A stretch of DNA of 64,000 nucleotides, taken from assembly GCF_008642335.1 (NCBI RefSeq), contig NZ_CP029191.1:4712001-4776000 (forward strand). The letters are read 5' to 3'. This DNA comes from Streptomyces venezuelae (lineage in GTDB: Bacteria; Actinomycetota; Actinomycetes; Streptomycetales; Streptomycetaceae). Position numbers and translations under genes: made by a program. This document shows, piece after piece, positions 15,945-24,214 of this stretch. Position 1 is the stretch's first letter. Each line of letters starts with the position of its first letter. The notes under the pieces are model-generated. The model was not told where the DNA came from. It ran no database searches and worked only from the letters and a program-made list of their open reading frames with translations.

Positions 15945-18452
15945 ATGGCGTCGTACTGCCCACACTGTGGGGTGCCCACCCCGGATGAGGCCCGCTTCTG
16001 CATGAAGTGCGGCCGCGAACGCCTCCCGGCGCCAGAGGCGAAGGAAACCCCGAAGCAAACCCCACCCGCACCGGATATCCCACCCGCACCGGATACCCCA
16101 CCCGCCCCAGATACCCCACCGCCCCCCACCCAGCCCCCAGCACTCGCCCCCGCCATCCCCACCACCCCCACCACGCCCTCCCCCCTGGCCGCCTTCCTCA
16201 CCCGCACCTTCCGCGGCGACTGGGCCGGATCCGTACAGGCCGCGCTCTGGCCCGTCGTCCTGCTGCTGGCCGGCGCCGCCGCGCTCGCGACCCCGGCGTA
16301 CGGCCAGGACGACGACGCGGTCTTCGGCTTCACCGACCGGCTCCGCATCGCCCTCGCACTGCTGCTCCAATCGGTCGGCGGCGGCTTCGAGTTCACGGGC
16401 CGCGAGGAGGGACCGGACTTCGGCTCGGATTACGGAAGCGACGGCCTGAGCCTGGGCTCCGGCTCGGGCTCCGACTCCACGGCGACGACCGTGGAAGGCA
16501 CCGCCTCCCTGCACCTGATCCCGCTCACCATGACCGTGCTGTGGATCGTGGCGCTCTACATCGGCGTACGCGTGCTCAGGACCCGCATCGCCACCCGGGG
16601 CGCGGCCCAGAACGGCGCCACCACCCCCACCGCAGGCCTCGAAGCCGCCGTGCGTGTCGCCCTGTTGGTGACCGTCGGCGTACTCGCACTCGCGCTCTTC
16701 GCGCAGCCCGAGATCGAGGGCGTGCAACTCTCGTCGTCACCCGTGCTCGCCGCGCTCGGCGCACTCCTGCTCGGACTCGCCGTCTCCAGCGCGGTGTTGC
16801 TCCGCGTGGACGCGACGCTGTGGGCGAGGGTGACCGCGCGGCCGGGAGCACAGACGTTCATCCGGGCGACGGGCACCGCACTGCGCGCCCTGGCCGTCGT
16901 ACTCGTCCTGTGCTCGGTCGTCGCCTTCATCAGCCTCGCCCAGGTGGACGACCTGTCCGAGATCGCGGACCTCGACGAGTCCGGCATCTCACCACTCCTG
17001 GTCGCGCTGCTGATCCTGCCGAACCTCGCGGTCACGGCACTCGGCATCGGCTGGGGCGCGGGTGCGGAGGCCTCGGTGCGCGGCAGCACCTCGATGTACG
17101 GGAGCCGGCGCGAGAGCGGGTCGTTCGGGCTCTCCGAACTCGGTGACGTCACCAACGACTGGGCGATCGTGGGCGCATTGGCACTCGGACTCGTCTGCGC
17201 GCTGACGCTCGGCGTGCTCGCCGCGCGGCGCTGCGTGGGCCGAGGTGAGCAGCTCCTCGCCGCGGGCGTCTTCTTCGTTTTCGTCCTGCTGCTCGCCGGG
17301 TTCAGCGGAATCGGCGTCGAGGTGTCCGGGCAGGCGTTCGACAGCGGTTCGGGATTCGGCGGATCGAGCAGTGGTGGGGGCGGTGGCGTGGAGGCGGGCC
17401 TGAGCGTCCCGGAGATGCTGCTGTTCGGCCTGCTGTGGATCTTCCCCGCGGCTCTGCTGGGCCCGTACGTACTCCAGATGACGGGCCGACAGACCACACC
17501 GCCCACCCCTCCGCCCACCCCTCCGGCGTACGCCCCACTCCCAACAGCCCCCCAGACCCCCCAGCCCCAGACCCCTCAGCTCCAGTCCCCCCAGCCCCAG
17601 ACCCCTGAGCCCCAGACACCCCCGCCCTTCACACCCCCGACGGCCCCCACCCAAACGGCCGCCGCCCACACCCCCCACCCCAGCCACCCCAGCCCCCCGA
17701 GCCCTCACCCCGCCGCCCCCGCCAAGCCGCACAACCGGGCCACCGTCTGGGTGGTCACCATCGTCGTGGCCCTCGTCGTCGGAGGCGGCGCGACCGCCGG
17801 CGCGCTGCTCTGGCGGGACAAGGGCGACGACAAGGCAACCAACGCGGACACCGCGAACAAGGACAAAAGGCCCGCGGTCAACCGCTCCGAAGCCCCGACC
17901 GGTGACACGACCGGTGACCCGTCCGGCGACCCGAGCAGTGGCCCGACCGTCGACCCGACCCCGGCAGCCTCACCCGACCAGGGCCCCGTCCCCGAAGGCG
18001 CCGAACGCATCACCGACCCCGAAGGCTTCTCCTTCGCCGTGCCCGAAGGATGGTCCCGCCAGCCCGTCAACCCCGAGCGACCCGGACAGATCACCTATGC
18101 CGGGTCGACGGGGCGCGAGGAGTTCCTCGTCGGCGTCGTGACCGATGCCCCCTACACCTCGTACGAGAACTTCAAGAACATCGAGCGGCACACCAAGGCC
18201 GCGCCGGACAAGTCGGACTACGACCGCGTCCGGATGGAGAAGAACACCTTCCAGGGGCGTGACGGGGCGATCTGGGAGTACACGTACACCGACAAGGGCG
18301 GCCGTACGATCCACGCCCTCAACCAGAGCTACATCGCGGCGGACGGCACGGAGTACGCGATCCAGCTCTCCTGGCGCGAGGACTTCTGGCCCGCGGGCGA
18401 GGGCGCGAAGACGCACACGGCCGCACTGGACACGTGGCGCCTCACCGACTGA
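15945..18452 (+). CDS. Zinc-ribbon polytopic membrane protein with C-terminal extracytoplasmic domain, function unknown
   Basis: 835 residues from ATG 15945, with GGAG seven bases upstream; an in-frame GTG at 15852 overlaps the probable promoter and is rejected. The N-terminus is a double-CxxC zinc ribbon (CPHCG, then CMKCG). A Pro-rich linker with an 18-bp DNA repeat coding PAPDTPP units follows, then about nine hydrophobic helices between residues 85 and 520. A second Pro/Gln/Thr linker leads to a final helix (WVVTIVVALVVGGGATAGAL) and a soluble domain of about 170 residues beginning ITDPEGFSFAVPEGW. That tail resembles domains found outside the membrane on some actinobacterial Ser/Thr kinases, but no kinase is present. 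Confidence 0.8.
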   Translation: MASYCPHCGVPTPDEARFCMKCGRERLPAPEAKETPKQTPPAPDIPPAPDTPPAPDTPPPPTQPPALAPAIPTTPTTPSPLAAFLTRTFRGDWAGSVQAALWPVVLLLAGAAALATPAYGQDDDAVFGFTDRLRIALALLLQSVGGGFEFTGREEGPDFGSDYGSDGLSLGSGSGSDSTATTVEGTASLHLIPLTMTVLWIVALYIGVRVLRTRIATRGAAQNGATTPTAGLEAAVRVALLVTVGVLALALFAQPEIEGVQLSSSPVLAALGALLLGLAVSSAVLLRVDATLWARVTARPGAQTFIRATGTALRALAVVLVLCSVVAFISLAQVDDLSEIADLDESGISPLLVALLILPNLAVTALGIGWGAGAEASVRGSTSMYGSRRESGSFGLSELGDVTNDWAIVGALALGLVCALTLGVLAARRCVGRGEQLLAAGVFFVFVLLLAGFSGIGVEVSGQAFDSGSGFGGSSSGGGGGVEAGLSVPEMLLFGLLWIFPAALLGPYVLQMTGRQTTPPTPPPTPPAYAPLPTAPQTPQPQTPQLQSPQPQTPEPQTPPPFTPPTAPTQTAAAHTPHPSHPSPPSPHPAAPAKPHNRATVWVVTIVVALVVGGGATAGALLWRDKGDDKATNADTANKDKRPAVNRSEAPTGDTTGDPSGDPSSGPTVDPTPAASPDQGPVPEGAERITDPEGFSFAVPEGWSRQPVNPERPGQITYAGSTGREEFLVGVVTDAPYTSYENFKNIERHTKAAPDKSDYDRVRMEKNTFQGRDGAIWEYTYTDKGGRTIHALNQSYIAADGTEYAIQLSWREDFWPAGEGAKTHTAALDTWRLTD

Positions 18453-18495
18453 CCTAAGTAGGCACCAGGCTTGCTGCAGGCTTGCTGGAGAGCGG

Positions 18496-18567
18496 GCCTG
18501 CACCAGTCCTGAAACGCAAGCCCGCACCAGTCCTCAGGGCAAGCCCGCGTAAGCCCGCACCAGTCCT
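18496..18567. repeat. Short direct repeats at the 3' end of the GNAT gene
   Basis: The 17-mer AAGCCCGCACCAGTCCT occurs at 18518-18534 and 18551-18567, with a partial copy (CCTGCACCAGTCCT) ending at 18510. The last copy ends inside the stop codon of the minus-strand acetyltransferase (18566-18568). Read on the minus strand, successive copies are preceded by TAG and TGA. Confidence 0.85.
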
Positions 18568-19117
18568 AGAGCGTGAGCCGGAAACAGTGCGAAGTCCGCC
18601 GCGACGACTCGACCCCAGGCACCCGCGGGGGAGTCGTGAACGACTCGGCGAGCTCCATGCCGAGCCGCCGCGCCACCGCGATGGACCGTTCGTTCCCGGT
18701 GTCGATCATCGCCACGACGCTCGGCACGCCCGCCGCCCGTACCCGTTCGACGGTCGCCTCCGCCGCCGCGGTCGCGTACCCCTTGCCCCAGGCGGCGCGG
18801 CCGAGCCGCCAGCCGATCTCTATCTCGCCCACAGGTCCCCACGTCCTGGGCCAGGGCTGGGCGCCGGTGAAGCCGATCGGCTCACCGGCCGCGTCGAGCA
18901 TGGTCCACAGGCAGTAGCCCAGTTCGGCGTCGTGTCTGCGCTGGCGGGCGGTCAGCTCCTCGTACATGGAGAGTTCCGCCGACGACCCGCCGAAGAACTC
19001 CATGACCTCGGGATCGTCGAAGAGCCGGTGCCAGGCAAAAGCGTCCTCATGTGTGGGGACGCGCAGCTCCACGGCGGGGAGGAGCGGCGCGGGCAGGGTA
19101 TCGGTCTGCTCGGTCAC
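18566..19117 (-). CDS. GNAT-family N-acetyltransferase (RimJ/RimL-like)
   Basis: 183-residue acetyltransferase of the RimJ/RimL (Acetyltransf_3) group. It shows LRVPTHEDAFAWHRLFDDPE near the N-terminus, a core strand EIEIGWRLGRAAWGKGYATA containing the acetyl-CoA pyrophosphate loop, and AMIDTGNERSIAVARRLGME as the late helix of the fold. The GTG start at 19117 is accepted because the family N-terminus fits. Substrate is unknown. It is divergent from the reductase gene at 19215, with a 97 bp shared promoter region. Confidence 0.88.
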   Translation of the reverse strand: MTEQTDTLPAPLLPAVELRVPTHEDAFAWHRLFDDPEVMEFFGGSSAELSMYEELTARQRRHDAELGYCLWTMLDAAGEPIGFTGAQPWPRTWGPVGEIEIGWRLGRAAWGKGYATAAAEATVERVRAAGVPSVVAMIDTGNERSIAVARRLGMELAESFTTPPRVPGVESSRRTSHCFRLTL

Positions 19118-19214
19118 GTGTGGCCCTTCGGCTGGCTGATCAGTACCGCCTCATAGACTGCCCATATACCGTGCCGGTCGGCACACAGATTTCGAGCCTT
19201 GGGGAGAACCCGCC

Positions 19215-20501
19215 GTGACCGAGCCCCTCTCCGAACACACCGCGGACGTAATTGTCGTCGGCGCAGGACCTGCCGGTTCGACGACGGCGTACTACCTGGC
19301 GAAGGCCGGTCTCGACGTACTCCTCCTTGAGAAGACCGCGTTCCCACGGGAAAAGGTCTGCGGTGACGGGCTCACGCCCCGCGCCACCAAGCAGCTGGTG
19401 TCCATGGGAATCGACATCTCCGAAGAGGCGGGCTGGCTGCGGAACAAGGGCCTGCGCATCATCGGGGGCGGCGTGCGGCTCCAGCTGGACTGGCCGGAAC
19501 TCGCCTCTTACCCGGACTACGGCCTCGTACGGAAGCGTGACGACTTCGACGAGCAGCTCGCGCGGCAGGCACAGAAGGCGGGCGCACGCCTGTACGAGCG
19601 GTGCAACGTCGGCGAGCCCGTCATCGACGACCGCACCGGCCGCATCACCGGTGTGCACGCCAAGATGGGCGAGGAGAAGACCCCGGTCACCTTCCACGCC
19701 CCGCTCGTCGTCGCGGCCGACGGCAACTCCTCGCGGATCTCGCTCGCGATGGGCCTGCACCGCCGCGAGGACCGGCCGATGGGCGTCGCCGTCCGCACGT
19801 ACTTCACCTCGCCCCGCCACGACGACGACTACCTGGAGTCCTGGCTGGAACTGTGGGACCGCCGCGGGCCCGGCGAGGACCGCCTCCTGCCCGGCTACGG
19901 CTGGGTCTTCGGCATGGGCGACGGCACGTCCAACGTCGGCCTCGGCATCCTCAACTCCTCCAAGTCGTTCCGCGAGCTGGACTGGCGCGAGGTCCTCAAG
20001 GCCTGGTGCGCCTCGATGCCGGAGGACTGGGGGTACACCCCGGAGAACATGACGACGCCGATCCGTGGCGCCGCCCTGCCGATGGCCTTCAACCGCCAGC
20101 CGCACTACACGAAGGGCCTGCTGCTCGTCGGTGACGCCGGCGGCCTGGTGAACCCCTTCAACGGCGAGGGCATCGCGTACGCCATGGAGTCCGGCCAGAT
20201 CGCGGCGGACGTCATCGCGCAGGCACACGCGCGTGCCACCCCCGCACAGCGCGAACTGGCGCTGCAGAACTACCCGAAGACGCTCAAGGAGGTCTACGGC
20301 GGCTACTACACGCTGGGCCGCGCCTTCGTGAAGCTCATCGGCAACCCGAAGGTCATGAAGATCGCGACCCAGCGCGGTCTGACCCACCCGATCCTGATGC
20401 GGTTCACGCTGAAGATGCTGGCGAACCTGACGGACCCGATGGGCGGGGACGCGATGGACCGCATCATCAACGGGCTCAGCAAGGTGGCACCGAAGGCGTG
20501 A
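19215..20501 (+). CDS. Geranylgeranyl reductase-family FAD oxidoreductase (probable menaquinone tail reductase)
   Basis: 428-residue flavoprotein. The N-terminal dinucleotide-binding motif is VIVVGAGPAGSTTAYYLAKAGLDV, followed by the family motif VCGDGLTPRATKQL. A second FAD motif, LLLVGDAGGLVNPFNGEGIA, lies near residues 308-327. The family reduces isoprenoid double bonds. Since the cluster holds menaquinone genes and the nuo operon, and streptomycetes make partly hydrogenated menaquinones, the likely substrate is the menaquinone side chain, as for mycobacterial MenJ. That is inference from context. GTG start at 19215 with GGGGAG upstream. Confidence 0.85.
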   Translation: MTEPLSEHTADVIVVGAGPAGSTTAYYLAKAGLDVLLLEKTAFPREKVCGDGLTPRATKQLVSMGIDISEEAGWLRNKGLRIIGGGVRLQLDWPELASYPDYGLVRKRDDFDEQLARQAQKAGARLYERCNVGEPVIDDRTGRITGVHAKMGEEKTPVTFHAPLVVAADGNSSRISLAMGLHRREDRPMGVAVRTYFTSPRHDDDYLESWLELWDRRGPGEDRLLPGYGWVFGMGDGTSNVGLGILNSSKSFRELDWREVLKAWCASMPEDWGYTPENMTTPIRGAALPMAFNRQPHYTKGLLLVGDAGGLVNPFNGEGIAYAMESGQIAADVIAQAHARATPAQRELALQNYPKTLKEVYGGYYTLGRAFVKLIGNPKVMKIATQRGLTHPILMRFTLKMLANLTDPMGGDAMDRIINGLSKVAPKA

Positions 20502-20580
20502 CCCCAGGCTCAAGGGCCTACCAGGCCCTGAAGGCCTAACCCCGGTGGGCGGTCCGCACAGTACGGTGCAAAATGGACGC

Positions 20581-20910
20581 ATGATATTTATTGCCGTCAA
20601 GTTCACCGTCCGCCCCGAGCACAGCGAGAGCTGGCTCGAGCGGACCGCCGCATTCACCGCCGCCACGCGCGCGGAGCCGGGCAACATCTTCTTCGAGTGG
20701 TCCCGCTCGGTGGAGGACCCGAACCAGTTCGTGCTCCTGGAGGCCTTCGCCGACGGGGACGCGGGCGCCGCGCACGTCAACTCCGACCACTTCAAGGCCG
20801 GTCTGGAGACGATGGGCGGGCTCATCGCGACCGTGCCGCAGATCGTGAACACCGAGATCGAGGGCGACGGTTGGTCCGAGATGGCGGAACTGAAGCCGAA
20901 GGGCGCGTGA
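20581..20910 (+). CDS. ABM-domain protein (quinol monooxygenase-like)
   Basis: 109-residue dimeric alpha+beta barrel protein of the antibiotic biosynthesis monooxygenase family. It opens MIFIAVKFTVRPEHSESWLE and contains EPGNIFFEWSRS and QFVLLEAFAD, with His residues in AAHVNSDHF as in YgiN-type proteins. Start at ATG 20581; a 12-codon upstream extension is possible but lacks support. Location directly after the menaquinone-tail reductase and before nuo fits a quinone-related redox role, though many members have other or unknown substrates. It is followed by a small hairpin (20929-20947) and a strong terminator. Confidence 0.82.
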   Translation: MIFIAVKFTVRPEHSESWLERTAAFTAATRAEPGNIFFEWSRSVEDPNQFVLLEAFADGDAGAAHVNSDHFKAGLETMGGLIATVPQIVNTEIEGDGWSEMAELKPKGA

Positions 20911-20951
20911 GCCGACCGCTGGAGAACGCCTGAGAAGGCGTCTCAGGGCAG

Positions 20952-20993
20952 ACCAAGGGCCGGAACCCCTCCAGGGGGGTTCCGGCCCTTGGT
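20952..20993. terminator. Bidirectional intrinsic terminator
   Basis: A perfect 18-bp inverted repeat (ACCAAGGGCCGGAACCCC, 20952-20969, and its complement at 20976-20993) with a 6-nt loop. It lies between the convergent ABM gene (+) and NlpC/P60 gene (-), so it can end both transcripts. There is no long T tract, as is common in Streptomyces. Confidence 0.88.
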
Positions 20994-21011
20994 CGTGGCT
21001 CTAAGAGGCCG

Positions 21012-21830
21012 TCAGAGGACGCGCACGGCGCCCGAGGCCGGGTAACCCGACAGGTCCTGGATGACAACGCCCTTGCCGGGGTTGGCGGCGTCCAGGTACT
21101 GGCCGTTACCGATGTACACACCGACGTGGTACGCGGAGCCCTTGCCGCCCCAGTACAGGATGTCGCCGACCTGGAGGTTCGAGGTGCCGACCTCGGTGCC
21201 CATCGTCGACTGGTCCTGCGAGACGCGGGGAAGGTCCACACCCGCCTGCTTGAACGCGGCCTGCACGAGGCTGGAGCAGTCCCAGGCGTTCGGGCCCGAG
21301 GCACCCATCACGTAGGCGTCGCCCAGCTGGGCCTTGAGGAAGCTGATGACGCTGCCGACGCTGCCGCTGGCCGGGGCGACGGAGTCGGAGGCGCTCGTGG
21401 AACCGCCACCGGACTGCGTGGAGAGGTTCGTGCGCTCGGCGGAACGCGAGGCGCGCTCCTCCTCGGCCTTCTTCTTCGCGGCGGCCTCGGCCTTGCGCTC
21501 GGCCTCGGCCTTCTTCTCCGCCTTCGCGAGGTCTTCCTTGGCCTGCTTGGCGGCCTTGGAGGCTGCGGCGTCCTGCTCGGCGCGCGACTCGTAGGTGTCG
21601 GCTGCCTGCTGCGTGGCGTCCGCCGACTGCGCGATCTGAGCGGACAGATCGGTGGAGAGGGTGGGCATCTCGATGGTCTCGGACACCGGCTCGGCAGCGT
21701 TGGCCGTACCGGCCGCCGCGGCCACTGCCAGGGTGCTGAGGACGCCACCGGCAACTCCGGCACGCAGGGCAATCTTCGAGGCGCTGCGACGAGGCTTCCG
21801 GTGGCTGGGTATGTGAGCGGTGTGGGACAT
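21012..21830 (-). CDS. Secreted NlpC/P60 peptidoglycan endopeptidase
   Basis: 272 residues from ATG 21830; a 50-codon in-frame extension is hydrophilic and would hide the signal peptide, so it is rejected. The signal peptide (basic MSHTAHIPSHRKPRRSASK, then a hydrophobic Ala/Val stretch) ends near TANAAEP. A charged coiled-coil region rich in Ala, Glu and Lys spans about residues 70-150, followed by a C-terminal NlpC/P60 domain. The catalytic Cys lies in AWDCSSLVQAAFKQAG and the His in SAYHVGVYIGNGQYLDAAN. The product should cleave cell-wall stem peptides. It is transcribed away from nuoA across a long shared intergenic region. Confidence 0.93.
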   Translation of the reverse strand: MSHTAHIPSHRKPRRSASKIALRAGVAGGVLSTLAVAAAAGTANAAEPVSETIEMPTLSTDLSAQIAQSADATQQAADTYESRAEQDAAASKAAKQAKEDLAKAEKKAEAERKAEAAAKKKAEEERASRSAERTNLSTQSGGGSTSASDSVAPASGSVGSVISFLKAQLGDAYVMGASGPNAWDCSSLVQAAFKQAGVDLPRVSQDQSTMGTEVGTSNLQVGDILYWGGKGSAYHVGVYIGNGQYLDAANPGKGVVIQDLSGYPASGAVRVL

Positions 21831-22212
21831 GAGAACAACTGCTAGCAGGGACCCACGGTTCCCTTCAAGAAACGTGTGCTGCGCCACAGTTGCGGATTCT
21901 GAGCCCGAATCCCGGGCGTGTCGCTTCTTATTGACGCCGTAACGGGCAATGCGGACACCGCTGATCACGCCTGTGATCATGAGTTTTCTGCGATACGCCC
22001 GAATTGCCCTCGGTCTACCACCCGTTGAGTCCGTTGGCCAAGCCCGGCTTATTCACGGAAGTTGCCGGTGTGGCACAGGTCACAGCATGGGCTCCAGGGG
22101 ATCTCCCTGAGATCTCGCTGAGACATCCCTGAGATCTCGGGCCGCCGCTCGTGAATCCGTGCACGCGTCCACATGTGTCCACACCCCTGCCGCCAAAGTG
22201 TGAACGCGGCTC

Positions 22213-22271
22213 CACTACCAAGCGATCCCGTCCAGCGCCAATTTGCTTGCAGGTGCCATCGCTTGATAGTG
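22213..22271. repeat. Long inverted repeat in the nlpC-nuoA intergenic region
   Basis: Arms CACTACCAAGCGAT (22213-22226) and ATCGCTTGATAGTG (22258-22271) pair at 13 of 14 positions around a 31-nt loop. It is about 290 bp before nuoA and 380 bp before the NlpC/P60 start, far from any stop codon, so a simple terminator role is not obvious. It could belong to a leader or a small RNA. Confidence 0.55.
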
Positions 22272-22461
22272 CGACACGTCCTCGACCAGCGATGACGCGC
22301 TGAGATGTCACCTCTAGTGATCACTCAGGCGCTTCGCGTACGAAGATCACCGCTCATCCGACTTCATGATCCTTCGTCAGGTGGTGGAGATCACAAAGCC
22401 GTTGTCGTACCCCGTGTCGCAGATCACAGACCGCCGGGCATAGGATGCGGGGCAGTTGGGC

Positions 22462-22479
22462 TTGTGACCTGCTTCACAT
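22462..22479. promoter_or_regulatory. Rex operator-like (ROP) site upstream of nuoA
   Basis: TTGTGACCTGCTTCACAT matches the Rex consensus TTGTGAAnnnnTTCACAA at all fixed positions except the inner 7th base and the last base. It lies 80 bp before the nuoA GTG and about 16 bp after a TAGGAT hexamer (22441-22446), where bound repressor could block initiation. Rex of S. coelicolor senses NADH/NAD+ and controls respiratory genes. The same bases also fit a Crp-type site (TGTGA-N6-TCACA), so a Crp-family regulator is an alternative. Confidence 0.7.
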
Positions 22480-22559
22480 GTAAGCGATCTTCGATGGGGA
22501 GCAGGGCGCCGTCCGACGCAACCGCCAACAGTCAGTGCCGACTGAGAGGAGCGAGGAGC

Positions 22560-22919
22560 GTGAACGCCTATGCGCCCATCCTCGTGCTGGGAGCCCTCGG
22601 GGCAGGCTTTGCGATCTTCTCCGTGGTCATGGCCACGCTTATCGGTCCAAAGCGGTACAACCGCGCAAAGCTAGAGGCCTATGAGTGCGGCATCGAGCCG
22701 ACGCCGACGCCGGCAGGCGGCGGGCGATTCCCCATCAAGTACTACCTGACGGCGATGCTCTTCATCGTCTTCGACATCGAGATCGTCTTCCTCTATCCCT
22801 GGGCCGTCACCTTCGACGCGCTGGGGATCTTCGGGCTCGTGGAGATGCTGCTCTTCGTGCTCACCGTCTTCGTTGCGTACGCGTACGTATGGCGGCGCGG
22901 CGGCCTGGAATGGGACTAA
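22560..22919 (+). CDS. nuoA: NADH-quinone oxidoreductase subunit A
   Basis: 119-residue membrane subunit of complex I and first gene of the nuo operon. GTG 22560 follows the strong purine run GAGAGGAGCGAGGAG; an extended in-frame reading from 22305 would cross the Rex-like site and is rejected. Three hydrophobic helices are visible. The conserved loop YECGIEPTPTPAGGGRF and the helix start KYYLTAMLFIVFDIEIVFLY, whose acidic residues are a family hallmark, identify it securely. nuoB starts 21 bp downstream. Confidence 0.96.
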   Translation: MNAYAPILVLGALGAGFAIFSVVMATLIGPKRYNRAKLEAYECGIEPTPTPAGGGRFPIKYYLTAMLFIVFDIEIVFLYPWAVTFDALGIFGLVEMLLFVLTVFVAYAYVWRRGGLEWD

Positions 22920-22940
22920 GGGTCTGAGGGGTCAAAGAGC

Positions 22941-23495
22941 ATGGGAATCGAAGAGAAGCTGCCGAGCGGGTTTCTGCTGACCACCGTCGAGCAGGCCGCG
23001 GGCTGGATGCGGAAGTCCTCCGTCTTCCCCGCCACGTTCGGCCTCGCCTGCTGCGCCATCGAGATGATGACGACCGGTGCCGGGCGCTATGACATGGCGC
23101 GCTTCGGCATGGAGGTGTTCCGCGGCTCACCGCGCCAGGCCGACCTGATGATCGTGGCGGGCCGGGTGAGCCAGAAGATGGCGCCGGTGCTCCGCCAGGT
23201 CTATGACCAGATGCCCAACCCCAAGTGGGTCATCTCCATGGGTGTTTGCGCGTCATCGGGTGGAATGTTCAACAATTACGCCATTGTGCAGGGAGTCGAC
23301 CATGTCGTCCCGGTCGACATCTATTTGCCCGGCTGCCCGCCGCGCCCCGAGATGCTGTTGGACGCGATCCTCAAGCTCCACGAGAAGATCCAGAACACCA
23401 AGCTCGGCGTGAACGCGGAAGAAGCTGCCCGTGAGGCGGAGGAGGCGGCCCTCAAGGCGCTCCCCACCATCGAGATGAAGGGGCTGCTGCGGTGA
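22941..23495 (+). CDS. nuoB: NADH-quinone oxidoreductase subunit B
   Basis: 184-residue peripheral subunit carrying the N2 [4Fe-4S] cluster next to the quinone site. The unusual adjacent cysteines are in LACCAIEMM, with further ligands in [17 protein letters not shown] and GCPPRPEML. An acidic C-terminal tail (about residues 150-184) extends beyond the core domain. The stop overlaps the nuoC GTG (GTGA), so the two are translationally coupled. Confidence 0.97.
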   Translation: MGIEEKLPSGFLLTTVEQAAGWMRKSSVFPATFGLACCAIEMMTTGAGRYDMARFGMEVFRGSPRQADLMIVAGRVSQKMAPVLRQVYDQMPNPKWVISMGVCASSGGMFNNYAIVQGVDHVVPVDIYLPGCPPRPEMLLDAILKLHEKIQNTKLGVNAEEAAREAEEAALKALPTIEMKGLLR

Positions 23496-24214
23496 GCGAC
23501 GCCCACGACGAGCACCTGAACGGCAACGGCGTCCCCGCGCCACGCGACGAGGCCGGCGAGGTCATCGGCGTACGCAAGGGCATGTTCGGCGCCAACAATG
23601 GCGGCGACACGTCCGGCTACGGCGGGCTCGTACGGACCATCACCCTGCCCGGCGCCTCCTCGCGCCCCTACGGCGGCTGGTTCGACGAGACCGCCGACGA
23701 ACTCGAGGGCGCCCTCGAGGAGCAGGGCCTCGTCCCGGAGAACGCGATCGAGAAGACGGTCGTCGACCGCGGCGAGCTCACCTTCCACATCGAACGCGAG
23801 CACCTCGTCCGCGTGGCAAGGACCCTGCGCGACGACCCGGCCCTGCGCTTCGAGCTCTGCACGGGCGTGAGCGGCGTGCACCTCCCCGGCGACAAGGGCC
23901 GCGAGCTGCACGCCGTCTACCACCTGCGCTCGATCACCCACAACCGGCTGATCCGGCTCGAAGTCGGCGTCCCCGAAGCCGATCCGCACGTGCCCTCACT
24001 GGTCGCGGTCTACCCGACCAACGACTGGCACGAGCGCGAGGCGTACGACTTCTTCGGCCTGATCTTCGACGGCCACCCGGCGCTCACGCGGATCATGATG
24101 CCGGACGACTGGCAGGGCTTCCCGCAGCGCAAGGACTACCCCCTCGGCGGCATCCCCGTCGAATACAAGGGCGCCCAGATCCCGGCTCCGGACCAGCGGA
24201 GGTCGTACAGCTGA
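23492..24214 (+). CDS. nuoC: NADH-quinone oxidoreductase subunit C
   Basis: 240-residue 30-kDa-type subunit that packs against NuoD in the peripheral arm. The C-terminal signature [19 protein letters not shown] and [19 protein letters not shown] is clear. The first 70 residues are Gly- and Asp-rich and not conserved. NuoC and NuoD are separate genes here, not fused as in E. coli. The TGA shares a base with the nuoD ATG. Confidence 0.96.
   Translation: MSDAHDEHLNGNGVPAPRDEAGEVIGVRKGMFGANNGGDTSGYGGLVRTITLPGASSRPYGGWFDETADELEGALEEQGLVPENAIEKTVVDRGELTFHIEREHLVRVARTLRDDPALRFELCTGVSGVHLPGDKGRELHAVYHLRSITHNRLIRLEVGVPEADPHVPSLVAVYPTNDWHEREAYDFFGLIFDGHPALTRIMMPDDWQGFPQRKDYPLGGIPVEYKGAQIPAPDQRRSYS

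Larger units (their letters stand above)
21831..22559. other. 729 bp divergent intergenic region between NlpC/P60 gene and nuoA
   Basis: No convincing gene is present. It holds a perfect 7-bp inverted repeat TGATCAC-GCCT-GTGATCA (21962-21979), a 14-bp direct repeat TCCCTGAGATCTCG at 22104 and 22126, a long imperfect hairpin (22213-22271), a TAGGAT hexamer at 22441-22446 that could be the nuoA -10, and a Rex-like operator at 22462-22479. The NlpC/P60 side may be a long leader. I looked for the conserved parts of the ydaO/c-di-AMP riboswitch there and did not find them. Confidence 0.6.

Noticed and set aside
21831..22310. Possible ydaO (c-di-AMP) riboswitch in front of the NlpC/P60 gene
   Set aside because: Such riboswitches precede some actinobacterial cell-wall hydrolases, but I could not find the conserved GGGGACCC...GGGGUGAAUC and GACAGCUAACC-like blocks in this leader.
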